DNA of 64,000 bases from Streptomyces sp. H27-H5 (GTDB lineage Bacteria; Actinomycetota; Actinomycetes; Streptomycetales; Streptomycetaceae), in the NCBI RefSeq assembly GCF_026627505.1, contig NZ_JAPNLK010000022.1:34855-98854 (forward strand), read 5' to 3'. Each line of letters begins with the position of its first letter. The first letter of the stretch is position 1. The translations under genes and the position numbers were made by a program. Positions 9,519-18,771 of this stretch are shown here, in pieces. The notes beneath the pieces were generated by a model. It did no database searches, had not been told where the DNA came from, and worked only from the letters and a program-made list of their open reading frames with translations.

Positions 9519-12110
9519 ATGACCACTCCGAGTGACGCTCCGACCGACAACGCGATGCGCCGCGCGCTCCGGCGGGCCCGCGACGGCGTCGCGCTCGACG
9601 CGACCGAGGCGGCCGTGCTCCTCCAGGCGCGCGGCGAGTCCCTGAAGGACCTCGCCGCCTCCGCCGCGCGAGTGCGGGACTCCGGGCTCGACGCCGCCGG
9701 GCGGCCCGGTGTCATCACGTACTCGCGCAAGGTGTTCATCCCCCTCACCCGGCTCTGTCGCGACAAGTGCCACTACTGCACGTTCGTCACGGTGCCCGGC
9801 AAGCTCCGCCGGGACGGCCACGGGATGTACCTCTCGCCCGACGAGGTCCTCGACATCGCGCGCAAGGGTGCCGCGATGGGCTGCAAGGAGGCCCTGTTCA
9901 CCCTCGGGGACCGCCCCGAGGACCGTTGGCCCGAGGCCCGTGAGTGGCTGCACGCGCACGGCTACGACGACACGCTGGCCTACGTGCGGGCGATGGCGAT
10001 CCGGGTCCTGGAGGAGACGGGTCTGCTCCCGCACCTCAATCCGGGTGTCCTGTCGTGGTCCGAGCTCCAGCGGCTGAAGCCCGTCGCGCCGTCGATGGGG
10101 ATGATGCTGGAGACCACCGCGACCCGCCTGTGGTCCGAGCCCGGCGGCCCGCACCACGGTTCCCCGGACAAGGAGCCGGCGGTCCGGTTGCGGGTGCTGG
10201 AGGACGCGGGGCGTTCCAACGTCCCGTTCACGACCGGGGTGCTGATCGGCATCGGAGAGACCTACGAGGAGCGCGCCGACGCGTTCTTCGAGTTGCGGCG
10301 GATCCAGCGCAGCTACCACGGCATCCAGGAAGTGATCGTCCAGAACTTCCGGGCTAAGCCGGACACGGCCATGCGCGGCATGCCCGACGCGGAGTTGGAG
10401 GAGCTGGCGGCCGCGATCGCGGTGGCCCGGCACCTGCTCGGCCCGTCGGCCCGCATCCAGGCTCCGCCGAACCTGGTCGACGAGGAGTACGCGCTGCTGA
10501 TCGGGGCGGGCATCGACGACTGGGGCGGGGTGTCGCCGCTGACGCCCGACCACGTGAATCCCGAGCGCCCCTGGCCGCACATCGAGGAGCTGGCCGCGCG
10601 GACGGCCGCCGCCGGCTTCGAGCTGCGCGAGCGCCTCACGATCTATCCGGAGTTCCTGGAGCGCGGGGAGCCGTGGCTCGATCCCCGGTTGCTGCCGCAC
10701 GTACGGGCGTTGGCCGACGCGGGGACGGGGCTGGCGGACGAGACGGCCGCGGTCGAGGGCCGGCCGTGGCAGGAGCCCGACGAGGGTTTCGCCGCGTACG
10801 GGCGCACCGACCTGCACACCGCGATCGACACCGAGGGGCGCACGGGCGACCGGCGCGAGGACTTCGACCACGTCTACGGGGACTGGGACGCCCTGCGGGA
10901 GGCCGCGGCGCCCGGAATGGTCCCGGAGCGGATCGACACGGACGTCCGGGCGGCCCTCGCCCGGGCGGCGGACGACCCGACGGCGCTGACCGACGAGCAG
11001 GCCCTCGCCCTGTTGCACGCGGACGGCCCGGCGTTGGACGCGCTGTGCCGGATCGCGGACGACCTGCGCAGGTCGGTGGTGGGTGACGAGGTCACGTACA
11101 TCGTCACGCGGAACATCAACTTCACCAACGTCTGTTACACCGGCTGCCGCTTCTGCGCGTTCGCGCAGCGCCGTACGGACGCGGACGCGTACACGCTCTC
11201 GCTGGACCAGGTCGCGGACCGGGCGGCGCAGGCCTGGGACGTGGGCGCGGTCGAGGTCTGCATGCAGGGCGGCATCCACCCGGACCTGCCCGGCACGGCG
11301 TACTTCGACATCGCGCGGGCGGTGAAGGAGCGGGTCCCCGGCATGCACGTGCACGCCTTCTCGCCGATGGAGGTCGTCAACGGCGCCACCCGCACCGGAA
11401 TGTCGGTGCGGGACTGGCTGACGGCGGCCAAGGAGGCCGGGCTGGACTCCATTCCGGGGACGGCGGCGGAGATCCTGGACGACGAGGTCCGCTGGGTGCT
11501 CACCAAGGGCAAGCTGCCGACGGCGGACTGGATCGACGTCGTCTCCACGGCGCACGAGCTGGGCATCCGGTCCTCGTCGACGATGATGTACGGGCACGTG
11601 GACCAGCCTCGGCACTGGCTGGGGCACTTCCGCACGCTGGCCCGGATCCAGCAGGACGCGGTGGCCAAGGGCGTGGAGGGGTTCACGGAGTTCGTGACGC
11701 TCCCGTTCATCCACACCAACGCGCCCGTGTACCTGGCGGGGATCGCCCGGCCCGGTCCGACGGTCCGCGACAACCGGGCGGTGACGGCGATGGCCCGGCT
11801 GCTGCTCCACCCGCACATCACCAACATCCAGACGAGCTGGGTGAAGCTGGGTGCGGAGGGTGCGGCGGAGATGCTCCGGTCCGGTGCGAACGACCTGGGC
11901 GGGACGCTGATGGAGGAGACCATCTCCCGCATGGCGGGGTCGAGTTACGGCTCGTACAAGTCGGTGCGGGACCTGATCGCGGTCGCGGAGGCGGCCGGCC
12001 GGCCGGCGAAGGCCCGTACGACGCTGTACGGGGAGGTGCCCGAGGAGCGGCAGCGGGCGGCCGGGGCCTCGGACGGGCACCTGCCGGAGCTGCTGCCGAT
12101 CGCGGAGTAG
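9519..12110 (+). CDS. fbiC: FbiC, bifunctional FO synthase (CofG-CofH fusion)
   Basis: 863 residues. Makes FO, the deazaflavin chromophore of coenzyme F420, from tyrosine and 5-amino-6-ribitylaminouracil. Two radical SAM halves are visible. The N-terminal CofG half has CRDKCHYC (C80, C84, C87) and the C-terminal CofH half has CYTGCRFC (C539, C543, C546), each with the usual following motifs ([27 protein letters not shown]). Full-length for the actinobacterial fusion. Start ATG 9519 follows the SDR gene by 41 bases. Placement behind operator site 1 suggests F420 precursor supply may rise together with the F420-type enzymes of the same regulon; that is inference. Confidence 0.95.
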   Translation: MTTPSDAPTDNAMRRALRRARDGVALDATEAAVLLQARGESLKDLAASAARVRDSGLDAAGRPGVITYSRKVFIPLTRLCRDKCHYCTFVTVPGKLRRDGHGMYLSPDEVLDIARKGAAMGCKEALFTLGDRPEDRWPEAREWLHAHGYDDTLAYVRAMAIRVLEETGLLPHLNPGVLSWSELQRLKPVAPSMGMMLETTATRLWSEPGGPHHGSPDKEPAVRLRVLEDAGRSNVPFTTGVLIGIGETYEERADAFFELRRIQRSYHGIQEVIVQNFRAKPDTAMRGMPDAELEELAAAIAVARHLLGPSARIQAPPNLVDEEYALLIGAGIDDWGGVSPLTPDHVNPERPWPHIEELAARTAAAGFELRERLTIYPEFLERGEPWLDPRLLPHVRALADAGTGLADETAAVEGRPWQEPDEGFAAYGRTDLHTAIDTEGRTGDRREDFDHVYGDWDALREAAAPGMVPERIDTDVRAALARAADDPTALTDEQALALLHADGPALDALCRIADDLRRSVVGDEVTYIVTRNINFTNVCYTGCRFCAFAQRRTDADAYTLSLDQVADRAAQAWDVGAVEVCMQGGIHPDLPGTAYFDIARAVKERVPGMHVHAFSPMEVVNGATRTGMSVRDWLTAAKEAGLDSIPGTAAEILDDEVRWVLTKGKLPTADWIDVVSTAHELGIRSSSTMMYGHVDQPRHWLGHFRTLARIQQDAVAKGVEGFTEFVTLPFIHTNAPVYLAGIARPGPTVRDNRAVTAMARLLLHPHITNIQTSWVKLGAEGAAEMLRSGANDLGGTLMEETISRMAGSSYGSYKSVRDLIAVAEAAGRPAKARTTLYGEVPEERQRAAGASDGHLPELLPIAE

Positions 12111-12136
12111 GCCGGAGCGGGGACGACGACGCGGCG

Positions 12137-12166
12137 CGGGGCCCGACCGGGATCGATCCGGCCCCG
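12137..12166. terminator. Possible terminator between fbiC and a convergent gene
   Basis: An imperfect hairpin, with CGGGGCC and CCGG on one side facing CCGG and CCCCG around a GATCGAT loop, in the short space between two convergent genes. Weak evidence. Confidence 0.3.
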
Positions 12167-12198
12167 TTGCGCGCGGCGCTGCCGGGCTCGGTGCGGGC

Positions 12199-12876
12199 TC
12201 AGCCGACGAGGAGGTCCTCGCGAAGCTCCCGCAGTTCGCGGCGGTCGATGCCGAGGCCCTTGTCGAGGTAGCGGTCGAAGGATCCGTACGCGGCCCGGAC
12301 CTCGTCGTAGCCGGCGAAGACGTCGGCGACGACGTACTTCGCGCCGACCGGCACGCGGTCGACGTCCTTGGTGCGCTCGTCGGTCATGCGCAGGTCGAAG
12401 ACGTTGTCGGTGAGCTTGGCCAGGGCGTCGGAGCGGTAGATCTCGCCCATCTTGACCCACTGGCCGTCGGTGGTGCGGTAGCCGCCGGCGTCGCGGAAGT
12501 TGGCCGTTCCCTCCAGTCGCACGAGGCGGTCGGCGAGGCGCAGGCCCTGGCCTCGCTCCGGCTTGAAGTCGAACCACTGGCGGTCGGCGGCGGGCAGTCC
12601 CCTGACCACGGTCCGGCCTCGGGAGCCGCCCTGGGCGACGACCTTGCCGTTCGCCCTGATCTCGACGTGCCCGGTGCCGCGGGCGCTCCACCGGAGGGTG
12701 AACGCACCGTCGGCGCCGGCGGTGACGGAGGCCTCGGTGAAGGGGATGGCGGAACGGTTCTGGTGCCGGCCGTCCCGGGGGGAGTCCCAGCCCGCGGCGG
12801 TCGCGGCGGGGGCCGCGACCAGGGAGGCGGTGAGCGTGGAGGCGACGACGGTCGCGGCGAGGAGTGCCTTCTTCAT
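12199..12876 (-). CDS. Exported tyrosine phosphatase-like protein lacking the catalytic loop
   Basis: 225 residues from ATG 12876 with a clear signal peptide (KKALLAATVVASTLTASLVAAPAATAA). An N-terminal Ig-like part (FTLRWSARGTGHVEIRANG) precedes a region like the Y_phosphatase3 family: LEGTANFRDAGGYRTTDGQ, then MGEIYRSDAL. The family then needs about 120 residues including the HCxAGKDRT active-site loop; here DVFAGYDEVRAAYGSFDRYL joins directly to the C-terminal helices. A second shortening is visible at LTDNVFDLR. Reading frame is intact, so it is either a secreted pseudo-phosphatase or a decaying gene with in-frame deletions. No phosphatase activity is expected. Confidence 0.7.
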   Translation of the reverse strand: MKKALLAATVVASTLTASLVAAPAATAAGWDSPRDGRHQNRSAIPFTEASVTAGADGAFTLRWSARGTGHVEIRANGKVVAQGGSRGRTVVRGLPAADRQWFDFKPERGQGLRLADRLVRLEGTANFRDAGGYRTTDGQWVKMGEIYRSDALAKLTDNVFDLRMTDERTKDVDRVPVGAKYVVADVFAGYDEVRAAYGSFDRYLDKGLGIDRRELRELREDLLVG

Positions 12877-13109
12877 GTCGTCGAGGCCGTGGGCCCGCGG
12901 ACAACGCCGGGTGAACGCGGTGTGGCCGAAAACAACCGGACCCGAGGCCAGTGGCAAAACGTGCCACGATTGTGTCATTCGGCGAGATCCTGTCCGGAAC
13001 CATTCATATTCCGGCCGTTCTACGGCCACTTATGGGCGGCGTGACTTACTCCTTCCGGATTCGACCGAACCTGTCCACTACAGTGCGCGCCAGAGCTTGG
13101 GGGGACGAC

Positions 13110-14420
13110 ATGGACACGATGACGACCGCGACCGCGGCCGGCACGGGAACCGCCGGTACGAACGGGGCGGCGACGTCGGTGGAGGGGGAGGAACCGGCGC
13201 CGACCACGCCCGTGTCCGCCGCGCCGGCAGAGCCCGCCGCGCAGGAAGCGGGGGAGGCGGGGACGCGGGTCCCGCAGGCGCAGGTCCCGGACCAGGCGCC
13301 CGCGAACGTGCGCCCGGCGCTCTGGGGTCGGGTCGAGCAGCAGGACTTCCGCAGCCGGGTGCGCGGCACCCTGCTCGGCGCCGCCATCGGGGACGCGCTC
13401 GGCGCGCCCGTCGCCGGTCTCTCCCTCGACGGCATCCGCGAGGCGTACGGCCTGGCGGGGCTGACCGAACTCGCCCCCGCCTACGGCCGTCGGGGCACGG
13501 TCACCGCGTCCACCCAGCTCACGCTGTTCACCGTGGACGGCCTGATACGGGCCCACGTGCGCCGGGACACCGGCGGCTGGCACCCGCCGACCGACGTCCA
13601 CCGGGCCTACCTGCGCTGGGCCGCGACCCAGCACGACTGGGGGCCCGACGAGCGGCGCAAGGACAACGGCTGGCTCGCGCAGGAGGAGTGGCTCTACGCC
13701 CGCCGCGGCCCGGACCGGGCCTGCATGACCGGCTTCGCCGACGAGACGCTCGGCACCCTGGAACAGCCGAAGAATCCCACCGCCCGGGACGCGGCGGCGA
13801 CCGTCCGCTCGGCCCCCTTCGGTCTGCTGGTCGGCTGGGAACCGGCGCTCGTGCTGCAACTCGCCGTGGAGTGCGCGGCGCAGAGCCACGGGCACCCCAC
13901 CGCGTTCCTGTCGGCCGGGGCGCTCGCCGTGATCGTCCACGGGCTGACCCGGGGCGAGTCCCTCGACGCCGCGATCCAGCGGGCCCTGGGCCTGCTGGGC
14001 GCCCGCGCCCAACACCAGCCGGTCACGGACGCCCTCCAGCGGGCCGTCTCGGCCGTCACCCTGGGCGAACCCAGCCCCAAGATGGTCGAGTCGCTGTCCC
14101 CGGGCGACGGCCGCGACGCGGAGGACGCGTTGGCCGTGGCCGTGTACTGCGCCCTGGTGGCCGAGGACGTCCCGCACGGGCTGCGCCTCGCCGTCAACCA
14201 CGGCGGGGACTCCACCGCCACCGGCGCCCTGTGCGGCGCGCTGTTGGGCGCCCTGCACGGGGAGACCGCCCTGCCGGCGGCCTGGTTGGCCGACCTGGAG
14301 GGGCGGTCCACGATGCTGGAGCTCTCCGACGACTTCGCCCTGGAGATGACGCAGGGGCCCGCCCTGCACGGCCCCTCGGTCTCGGCTCCCGGCTGGCTGG
14401 CCCGCTACCCGCGCGGCTGA
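13110..14420 (+). CDS. ADP-ribosylglycohydrolase-like protein with altered metal site
   Basis: 436 residues from ATG 13110. Residues 1-65 are Ala/Pro/Glu-rich and likely disordered. The rest has the all-helical ADP-ribosylglycohydrolase fold: RGTLLGAAIGDALGAPVAG and NHGGDSTATGALCGALLGA match the first and last family blocks. The usual metal ligands are changed: the block normally read as TDDTQMT is TASTQLT, and the closing GDSDT-type block is GDSTAT. Active members use these Asp residues to hold two magnesium ions, so this protein is probably inactive as a hydrolase, or a binding protein. Upstream sequence is AT-richer and promoter-like (13000-13100). Confidence 0.75.
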   Translation: MDTMTTATAAGTGTAGTNGAATSVEGEEPAPTTPVSAAPAEPAAQEAGEAGTRVPQAQVPDQAPANVRPALWGRVEQQDFRSRVRGTLLGAAIGDALGAPVAGLSLDGIREAYGLAGLTELAPAYGRRGTVTASTQLTLFTVDGLIRAHVRRDTGGWHPPTDVHRAYLRWAATQHDWGPDERRKDNGWLAQEEWLYARRGPDRACMTGFADETLGTLEQPKNPTARDAAATVRSAPFGLLVGWEPALVLQLAVECAAQSHGHPTAFLSAGALAVIVHGLTRGESLDAAIQRALGLLGARAQHQPVTDALQRAVSAVTLGEPSPKMVESLSPGDGRDAEDALAVAVYCALVAEDVPHGLRLAVNHGGDSTATGALCGALLGALHGETALPAAWLADLEGRSTMLELSDDFALEMTQGPALHGPSVSAPGWLARYPRG

Positions 14421-14510
14421 CCGGCGCCTCCGGCGGGACCCGGGGCCGGGGCCGGACCGTGGGTCGGGTCGGGCCCGGGACCGACGGACGGGACCCGGAC
14501 CCGCGCCCCG

Positions 14511-14809
14511 TCAGGTCCGGGGGCGCGGCTCGATCCACAGGGCCTCGGCCACCGCGCACAGGTCACCGTCCGCCGTGGTCAGCGCGGTGCCCGCCGTGTA
14601 CTTGCGGCCCTCCCCACCGAGCAGCCAGGCGTACGAGATCAGGCCCGCGCCCCCGACCGGCACGGGCCGCAGCAGGCGGGCCGTCAGGGCCGCCGTGACC
14701 GCGCCGGCCGGCCGGTGGGCGAGCAGGCGAGCGGGCGGCCCGCCGCGTTGCCGGGGCAGTCCAGCGCGCCCCACACGAGTTCGGGCGGCAACATCCCGTC
14801 CTCGCCCAT
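14511..14809 (-). pseudogene. Broken hotdog-fold thioesterase-like gene
   Basis: Two pieces in different frames make one family. The first (from 14809) reads MLPPELVWGALDCPGNAAGR, the mid-protein block of acyl-CoA thioesterase-like hotdog proteins. The second (to the TGA at 14511) reads TAALTARLLRPVPVGG, YAWLLGGEGRKYTAGTAL and CAVAEALWIEPR. A frameshift near 14690-14730 separates them, and the N-terminal half is missing where the divergent LLM gene's promoter now lies. Treated as a decayed gene. Confidence 0.65.
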
Positions 14810-14920
14810 GTCGTCACCCCGTCGTGTCGAACCACGTGTCGAACCACTGTGTCGAACGTCTGCCACCCGCACGCCGAACCCCGTACGTTGGCCGCCCCAC
14901 GTCTCGGAGGTGCCTCAGCC

Positions 14921-15781
14921 ATGCGGATCGCCGTCACCATCTTCCTCACCGACCTCACCGTCTCCCCCACCGGCCTCGCCCGTGCCTTGGAGGAGCGCGG
15001 GTTCTCCGGGCTCTACCTGCCCGAGCACACCCACATCCCGGTGAGTCGGGCCACGCCGGCGCCCATGGGCGGGGACCTCCCGGAGGAGTACGGGCGCACC
15101 CTCGACCCGTTCGTGGCCCTCGGCCAGGCCTCGGCCGTGACGGAGCGCCTCGACCTCGGCACCGGCATCACCCTGGTGACCCAGCACGATCCGATCGCCC
15201 TCGCGAAGCAGGTCGCGACGCTGGACCACCTGTGCGGCGGCCGGTTCACGCTCGGGATCGGCTACGGCTGGAACGTCGAGGAGGCCGCCGACCACGGCGT
15301 CGAGTGGTCCGGGCGGCGCGAACTGGTGCGGGACCGGATGGCGTTGATGCGGGCCCTGTGGGCTCCGGAACCCACCGCGTACGAGGGCGTGTACGGCTCC
15401 GTGCAGGCCAGCCGGGCGTACCCCAAGCCGGTGCGGCCCGCGCGTGACCTCGGTCCCGGGCGCACCCTCCACGGCCCCCGCACCCTGATCGGCGGCGCGG
15501 CCGGCCCGAAGCTGTTCGCGGCCGTCGCCGACCACTCGGACGGCTGGCTCCCGATCGGTGGCGGCGGCCTGAGCGAGTCCGTCCCGGTGCTGCGGCAGGT
15601 GTGGGAGGACGCGGGCCGCGACCCGAAGGACCTCCAGGTGGTCCCGTACGCGGTCCGCCCGAACGCGGGCAAGCTCGCGTACTACGAGAGCCTCGGGATC
15701 GAGGAGGTGGTGCTGCAACTCCCGTCGGCGGGGGAGGCCGAAGTGCTGTCCACCCTGGACGAGTTCGCCCCGTACCTCTGA
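14921..15781 (+). CDS. LLM-class F420-type oxidoreductase
   Basis: 286 residues. A luciferase-like TIM barrel: GFSGLYLPEHTHIP, RLDLGTGITLVTQHDPIALAKQVATLDHLCGGRFTLGIGYGWN and DHSDGWLPIGGGG. This set of blocks is typical of actinobacterial enzymes annotated as F420-dependent rather than FMN-dependent, and fbiC lies about 3 kb away. GGAGGTG precedes ATG 14921. No copy of the CTGACG palindrome lies upstream, so it may not belong to that regulon. Substrate unknown. Confidence 0.85.
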   Translation: MRIAVTIFLTDLTVSPTGLARALEERGFSGLYLPEHTHIPVSRATPAPMGGDLPEEYGRTLDPFVALGQASAVTERLDLGTGITLVTQHDPIALAKQVATLDHLCGGRFTLGIGYGWNVEEAADHGVEWSGRRELVRDRMALMRALWAPEPTAYEGVYGSVQASRAYPKPVRPARDLGPGRTLHGPRTLIGGAAGPKLFAAVADHSDGWLPIGGGGLSESVPVLRQVWEDAGRDPKDLQVVPYAVRPNAGKLAYYESLGIEEVVLQLPSAGEAEVLSTLDEFAPYL

Positions 15782-15889
15782 CCGGCCCGCCGTGCCCCTG
15801 ACCGGCCCGCCTCCCCGGCGCGGGGACGGGGGACCCCTGGTACGTTGACGCGTTCGACCGATCGGGTCGCGTCCACCGGGGGATCACTC

Positions 15890-16441
15890 ATGCACACGAA
15901 CCAGCGCGTCCGCCTCGTCGCCGCCGGCGCGGCGACCGCCCTCGCGCTCACGCTCACCGGCTGTGGCGGCGGCGGTGCGGACAAGGGCGACGACGCGAAG
16001 CGGGAGCAGTCGAAGTCCCCGGCGCCCGCATCCGGCTCCCCGGCGGCCTCGGGCTCACCTTCGAGCCCGGCCGCCGGATCCACGGCCGGGGGCACGGGCA
16101 AGGACTCGGCGGCCGGCAGCCTGGACGGGGCCTGGATCGCCTCGGCCACGCCGGGCATGGGCGTCGTCTTCACCGTCAACGGCAAGTCGGCCTTCCTGTC
16201 GGAGTCCGCGACCGGCATCGTCTGCGAGGGCTCCGCCACCGGCGCGACCATCGACCTGGCGTGCCCGGCGGGCAGCAAGCGGACGAAGGGGCGGGTGGAG
16301 TCCGTGGACGCCAAGAAGCTGAAGGTCGCCTGGGCCGGCGGGGCGACGGAGACCTTCGACCGGTACGCGTCGGACCGCTTCCCGACCGCCCTCCCGACCG
16401 ACCTCCCGACCGACCTGCCGAAGCTTCCGCCCACGCCGTAG
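15890..16441 (+). CDS. Putative lipoprotein
   Basis: 183 residues. A lipoprotein signal: NQRVRLVAAGAATALALTL then the lipobox LTGC at about residue 23-26, followed by a glycine run. A Ser/Pro/Ala linker (about 40-75) leads to a small beta-rich domain (GAWIASATPGMGVVFTVNGKS ... GIVCEGSATGATIDLAC). The C-terminus carries a short repeat (LPTDLPTDLPKLPP). Start ATG 15890 was chosen as it gives the signal sequence directly. Function unknown. Confidence 0.75.
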   Translation: MHTNQRVRLVAAGAATALALTLTGCGGGGADKGDDAKREQSKSPAPASGSPAASGSPSSPAAGSTAGGTGKDSAAGSLDGAWIASATPGMGVVFTVNGKSAFLSESATGIVCEGSATGATIDLACPAGSKRTKGRVESVDAKKLKVAWAGGATETFDRYASDRFPTALPTDLPTDLPKLPPTP

Positions 16442-16545
16442 CCCGCGCCCGGGGGCCGCCGTCAGGCCCCGTCGGAGCCTCCCCCCCTCGCGAAGGGCGC
16501 TGCCGGAGGCCGTCGCCGCGTCCGACGCGCCCCCGCCCGCCCGGC

Positions 16546-17061
16546 TCAGACGCCGGTCTGGCCGTCGAGGAGTTCGCGGAGGATGTCGAGGTGGCCGTTG
16601 TGGCGGGAGGTCTCCTCGATGAGGTGGAGGAGGATCCAGCGGAGGTCCACGTGGCGGCCGTCCCGGATGGGACGGACCGCCTTCGCGTCCAGGTCGTGCT
16701 CGGCCAGCAGGGCGCGGTAGCGGGCGCTCTGTTCCTCGTACTCGGCGAGGAGGCGGGGCAGCGGGACGTCGAGCGACTGCCGCATCTCGGGGTCGGGGTC
16801 CTCCTCGGTCAACTCGGCGAAGGGCCCGACGACCTCCTCGCCGAGGAACACGACCTGGATCCAGTGGTACTCGACCCACCGGATGTGGCCGATCAGTCCG
16901 CAGAACGTCATCAGGGGCGAGCCGGGGAGCGGCGCCTTGCGGGCGTCCTCCGCGGAGAGCCCCTCGCACTTGGCGCGGGCCGTGTCGCGGGCGTATTCGA
17001 GGAAGGTGGTCAGCTGCGTACGCTCGTCCCAGGCGGGGGGCGTATCGGTTCGTCGTGTCAT
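16546..17061 (-). CDS. DinB-family (DUF664) protein
   Basis: 171 residues. A four-helix DinB/DUF664 protein: TTFLEYARDTARAKCEGLS, then LMTFCGLIGHIRWVEYHWI with a metal-binding His, and the closing DLRWILLHLIEETSRHNGHLDIL, which carries the His and Glu residues typical of the family. Many members bind a divalent metal; some act in thiol-dependent transfer reactions. The actual role here is unknown. It stands alone between unrelated genes. Confidence 0.85.
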   Translation of the reverse strand: MTRRTDTPPAWDERTQLTTFLEYARDTARAKCEGLSAEDARKAPLPGSPLMTFCGLIGHIRWVEYHWIQVVFLGEEVVGPFAELTEEDPDPEMRQSLDVPLPRLLAEYEEQSARYRALLAEHDLDAKAVRPIRDGRHVDLRWILLHLIEETSRHNGHLDILRELLDGQTGV

Positions 17062-17115
17062 CGCGGGCAGTGTCGTACGGCGGGCAACCCGTGTCGAACG
17101 AATTAGCGGAACGGA

Positions 17116-17556
17116 TCAGGGGGCGGCGGATGTCGGCGTGACGAGTTCCGCCCACACCGTCTTGCCGACCGTCCTCGACACGACCCCCCAGTCGTGGGCG
17201 ACGGCCGCGACGAGCCGCAGACCGTGACCGCCTTCCGCATGGTGCACGTACGGGCTCACGGCCGGCCGGCCGCCGGCCCGCGCGTCGGACACCTCGATGC
17301 GGAGCACCCCTTCGAGCAGGGCCATCCGCAGCTCGAAGTCCCGCCCGGGGACCCGGCCGTGGGTGACGGCGTTCCCGGCGAGTTCGGCGACGAGCAGCGC
17401 GGCGTCGTCGGACAGTTCGGAGCGGTGGGGGATGCCCCAGTCGTGCAGCGTCAGCAGGGCGAACCGGCGGCCGAGGCGGGCGCCGCGAGGGGTCGAGCTG
17501 AAACGCTGAGTGAACACACGTACGAGGTGGCCGGCGGACCCGGCGGGTGCGGTCAT
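17116..17556 (-). CDS. ATP-binding protein of the anti-sigma-like HATPase family
   Basis: 146 residues from ATG 17556 (MTAPAGSAGH); an upstream in-frame start at 17595 is possible. A small GHKL ATPase domain: the N box reads DDAALLVAELAGNAVTHG, followed by LRIEVSDARAGG and GGHGLRLVAAVAHDWGV. Such single-domain proteins in Streptomyces resemble anti-sigma kinases. It is divergent from the Xre-DUF397 pair that follows; the three-gene arrangement (ATPase, Xre, DUF397) is a recurrent developmental-regulator cluster in the genus. Its partner sigma or anti-anti-sigma factor is not in the window. Confidence 0.85.
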   Translation of the reverse strand: MTAPAGSAGHLVRVFTQRFSSTPRGARLGRRFALLTLHDWGIPHRSELSDDAALLVAELAGNAVTHGRVPGRDFELRMALLEGVLRIEVSDARAGGRPAVSPYVHHAEGGHGLRLVAAVAHDWGVVSRTVGKTVWAELVTPTSAAP

Positions 17557-17683
17557 GAGATCAACGTCCCGTGCGGGCAAGGGGGTTCCCAGCAATCCGA
17601 CCGCTACTTTTCATCTGTACGAGTCCACGCGCTGGACAGGCGCGGTCACCGTCGGTGAGCCTGATGGCCGGGAGGTGACCTCC

Positions 17684-18520
17684 ATGGCGAGTGTCGACGA
17701 CAACGGTGAAAGCGGTCCCGAGCCGGACGGCGACCTGCGCCACTTCGGCGAGACGGTCAAGGCCTTCCGCAAACGCGCGGGCCTGACGCAGGAACAGTTG
17801 CACCCCCTGATCCGCTACTCGGTGCAGTACATCGGCTCGGTGGAGCAGGGCCGCCGCCACCCGTCCACGAAGTTCGTGGAGAAGGCGGAGGAGGTGCTGG
17901 ACGCCTTCGGCGTCATCCGGCTCGCGGCGAAGCAGTTGCAGCGCAGGCGGGGGCTGGCGTCGTGGTTCCGCCGGTGGGCGGAGCACGAGGACGGCGCGAT
18001 CGCCCTCAACACGTACGAATGCCGGGCCGTCCCGGGCCTGTTGCAGCCCGAGCCGTACGCGCGGGCCCTCTTCGAGACGGTGCCGCCGCTGCCCACCGCG
18101 AGCGACCTGGAAGCGCGGATGGTGGCGCGGTCGGAGCGACAGAAGCTGCTGCTGCGCGTCCCGTACATCATGTTCAGCTTCATCGTCGAGCAGAGCCTGA
18201 TCGAGCGGCAGACGGGCGGGAAGGAGGTCACCCGCGAGCTGATCGGCCACCTGCTGGAGTGCTCGCTGCTGCCGAACGTGGACATCCAGATCATGCCGCT
18301 CGTCCAGCCGGTGCACGCGGGCGCCGACGGGCCCTTCCGGCTCCTCGAAACCTGGGAACACGAGTGGCTGGGGTACAGCGAGGGACAGAAGACGGGCCAT
18401 GTGATCACCGACCCCAAAGCCGTCAGCGTCCTTCACCAGCGGTATGCCAAACTTCGCATCCAGGCCCTCAATCCGGCTGACAGCGCGGGCCTGTTGATGC
18501 GAATGCGAGGTTCTCTGTGA
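17684..18520 (+). CDS. Xre-family regulator with DUF5753 domain (Scr1/WhiJ type)
   Basis: 278 residues from ATG 17684 with GGGAGGTGACC ahead. An N-terminal helix-turn-helix (about residues 15-75: FGETVKAFRKRAGLTQEQL, YIGSVEQGRRHPS) is followed by the DUF5753 ligand or partner domain (ECRAVPGLLQPEPYARALF, LLECSLLPNVDIQIMPL). Its stop codon overlaps the GTG of the next gene, a DUF397 protein, so the two are translationally coupled. Pairs of this type (such as Scr1/Scr2 of S. coelicolor, and WhiJ-like sets) regulate antibiotic production or development. Orthology to Scr1 is likely from the neighbourhood but not verified. Confidence 0.85.
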   Translation: MASVDDNGESGPEPDGDLRHFGETVKAFRKRAGLTQEQLHPLIRYSVQYIGSVEQGRRHPSTKFVEKAEEVLDAFGVIRLAAKQLQRRRGLASWFRRWAEHEDGAIALNTYECRAVPGLLQPEPYARALFETVPPLPTASDLEARMVARSERQKLLLRVPYIMFSFIVEQSLIERQTGGKEVTRELIGHLLECSLLPNVDIQIMPLVQPVHAGADGPFRLLETWEHEWLGYSEGQKTGHVITDPKAVSVLHQRYAKLRIQALNPADSAGLLMRMRGSL

Positions 18521-18759
18521 ACGGCTCCGAGTTGCGGTGGTTCAAGAGCAGCTACAGCAGTGGCGACGGGGACAACTGCGTCGAGGTCGCCCTCTCCTGG
18601 CACAAGTCCACCTACAGCGGCAGCGAAGGCGACGACTGCGTCGAGGTCGCCGCCTGCGCCGACACCGTGCACGTCCGGGACTCCAAGGTCGCCGCCGGTC
18701 CCCAGCTCGCCGTCGCGCCCGCCGTGTGGACGGCGTTCCTCGGCGGCGTCACCGGCTAG
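18517..18759 (+). CDS. DUF397 protein with a doubled motif
   Basis: 80 residues, GTG start overlapping the previous stop codon by four bases. DUF397 proteins are small partners of Xre-DUF5753 regulators. Here the core motif occurs twice: WFKSSYSSGDGDNCVEVA at about residues 8-25 and WHKSTYSGSEGDDCVEVA at 28-45, then a single VHVRDSKVAAGPQLAV tail. The repeat looks like an internal duplication of the first 20 codons. A 13-bp hairpin 67 bases past the stop, inside the opposing gene, may end this transcript. Confidence 0.85.
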   Translation: MNGSELRWFKSSYSSGDGDNCVEVALSWHKSTYSGSEGDDCVEVAACADTVHVRDSKVAAGPQLAVAPAVWTAFLGGVTG

Positions 18760-18771
18760 CGCTCCGTACGA

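Noticed and set aside
9453..12080. Antisense open frame of 875 codons opposite fbiC
   Set aside because: Shadow of fbiC; its translation is Arg/Val/His-rich with no domain.
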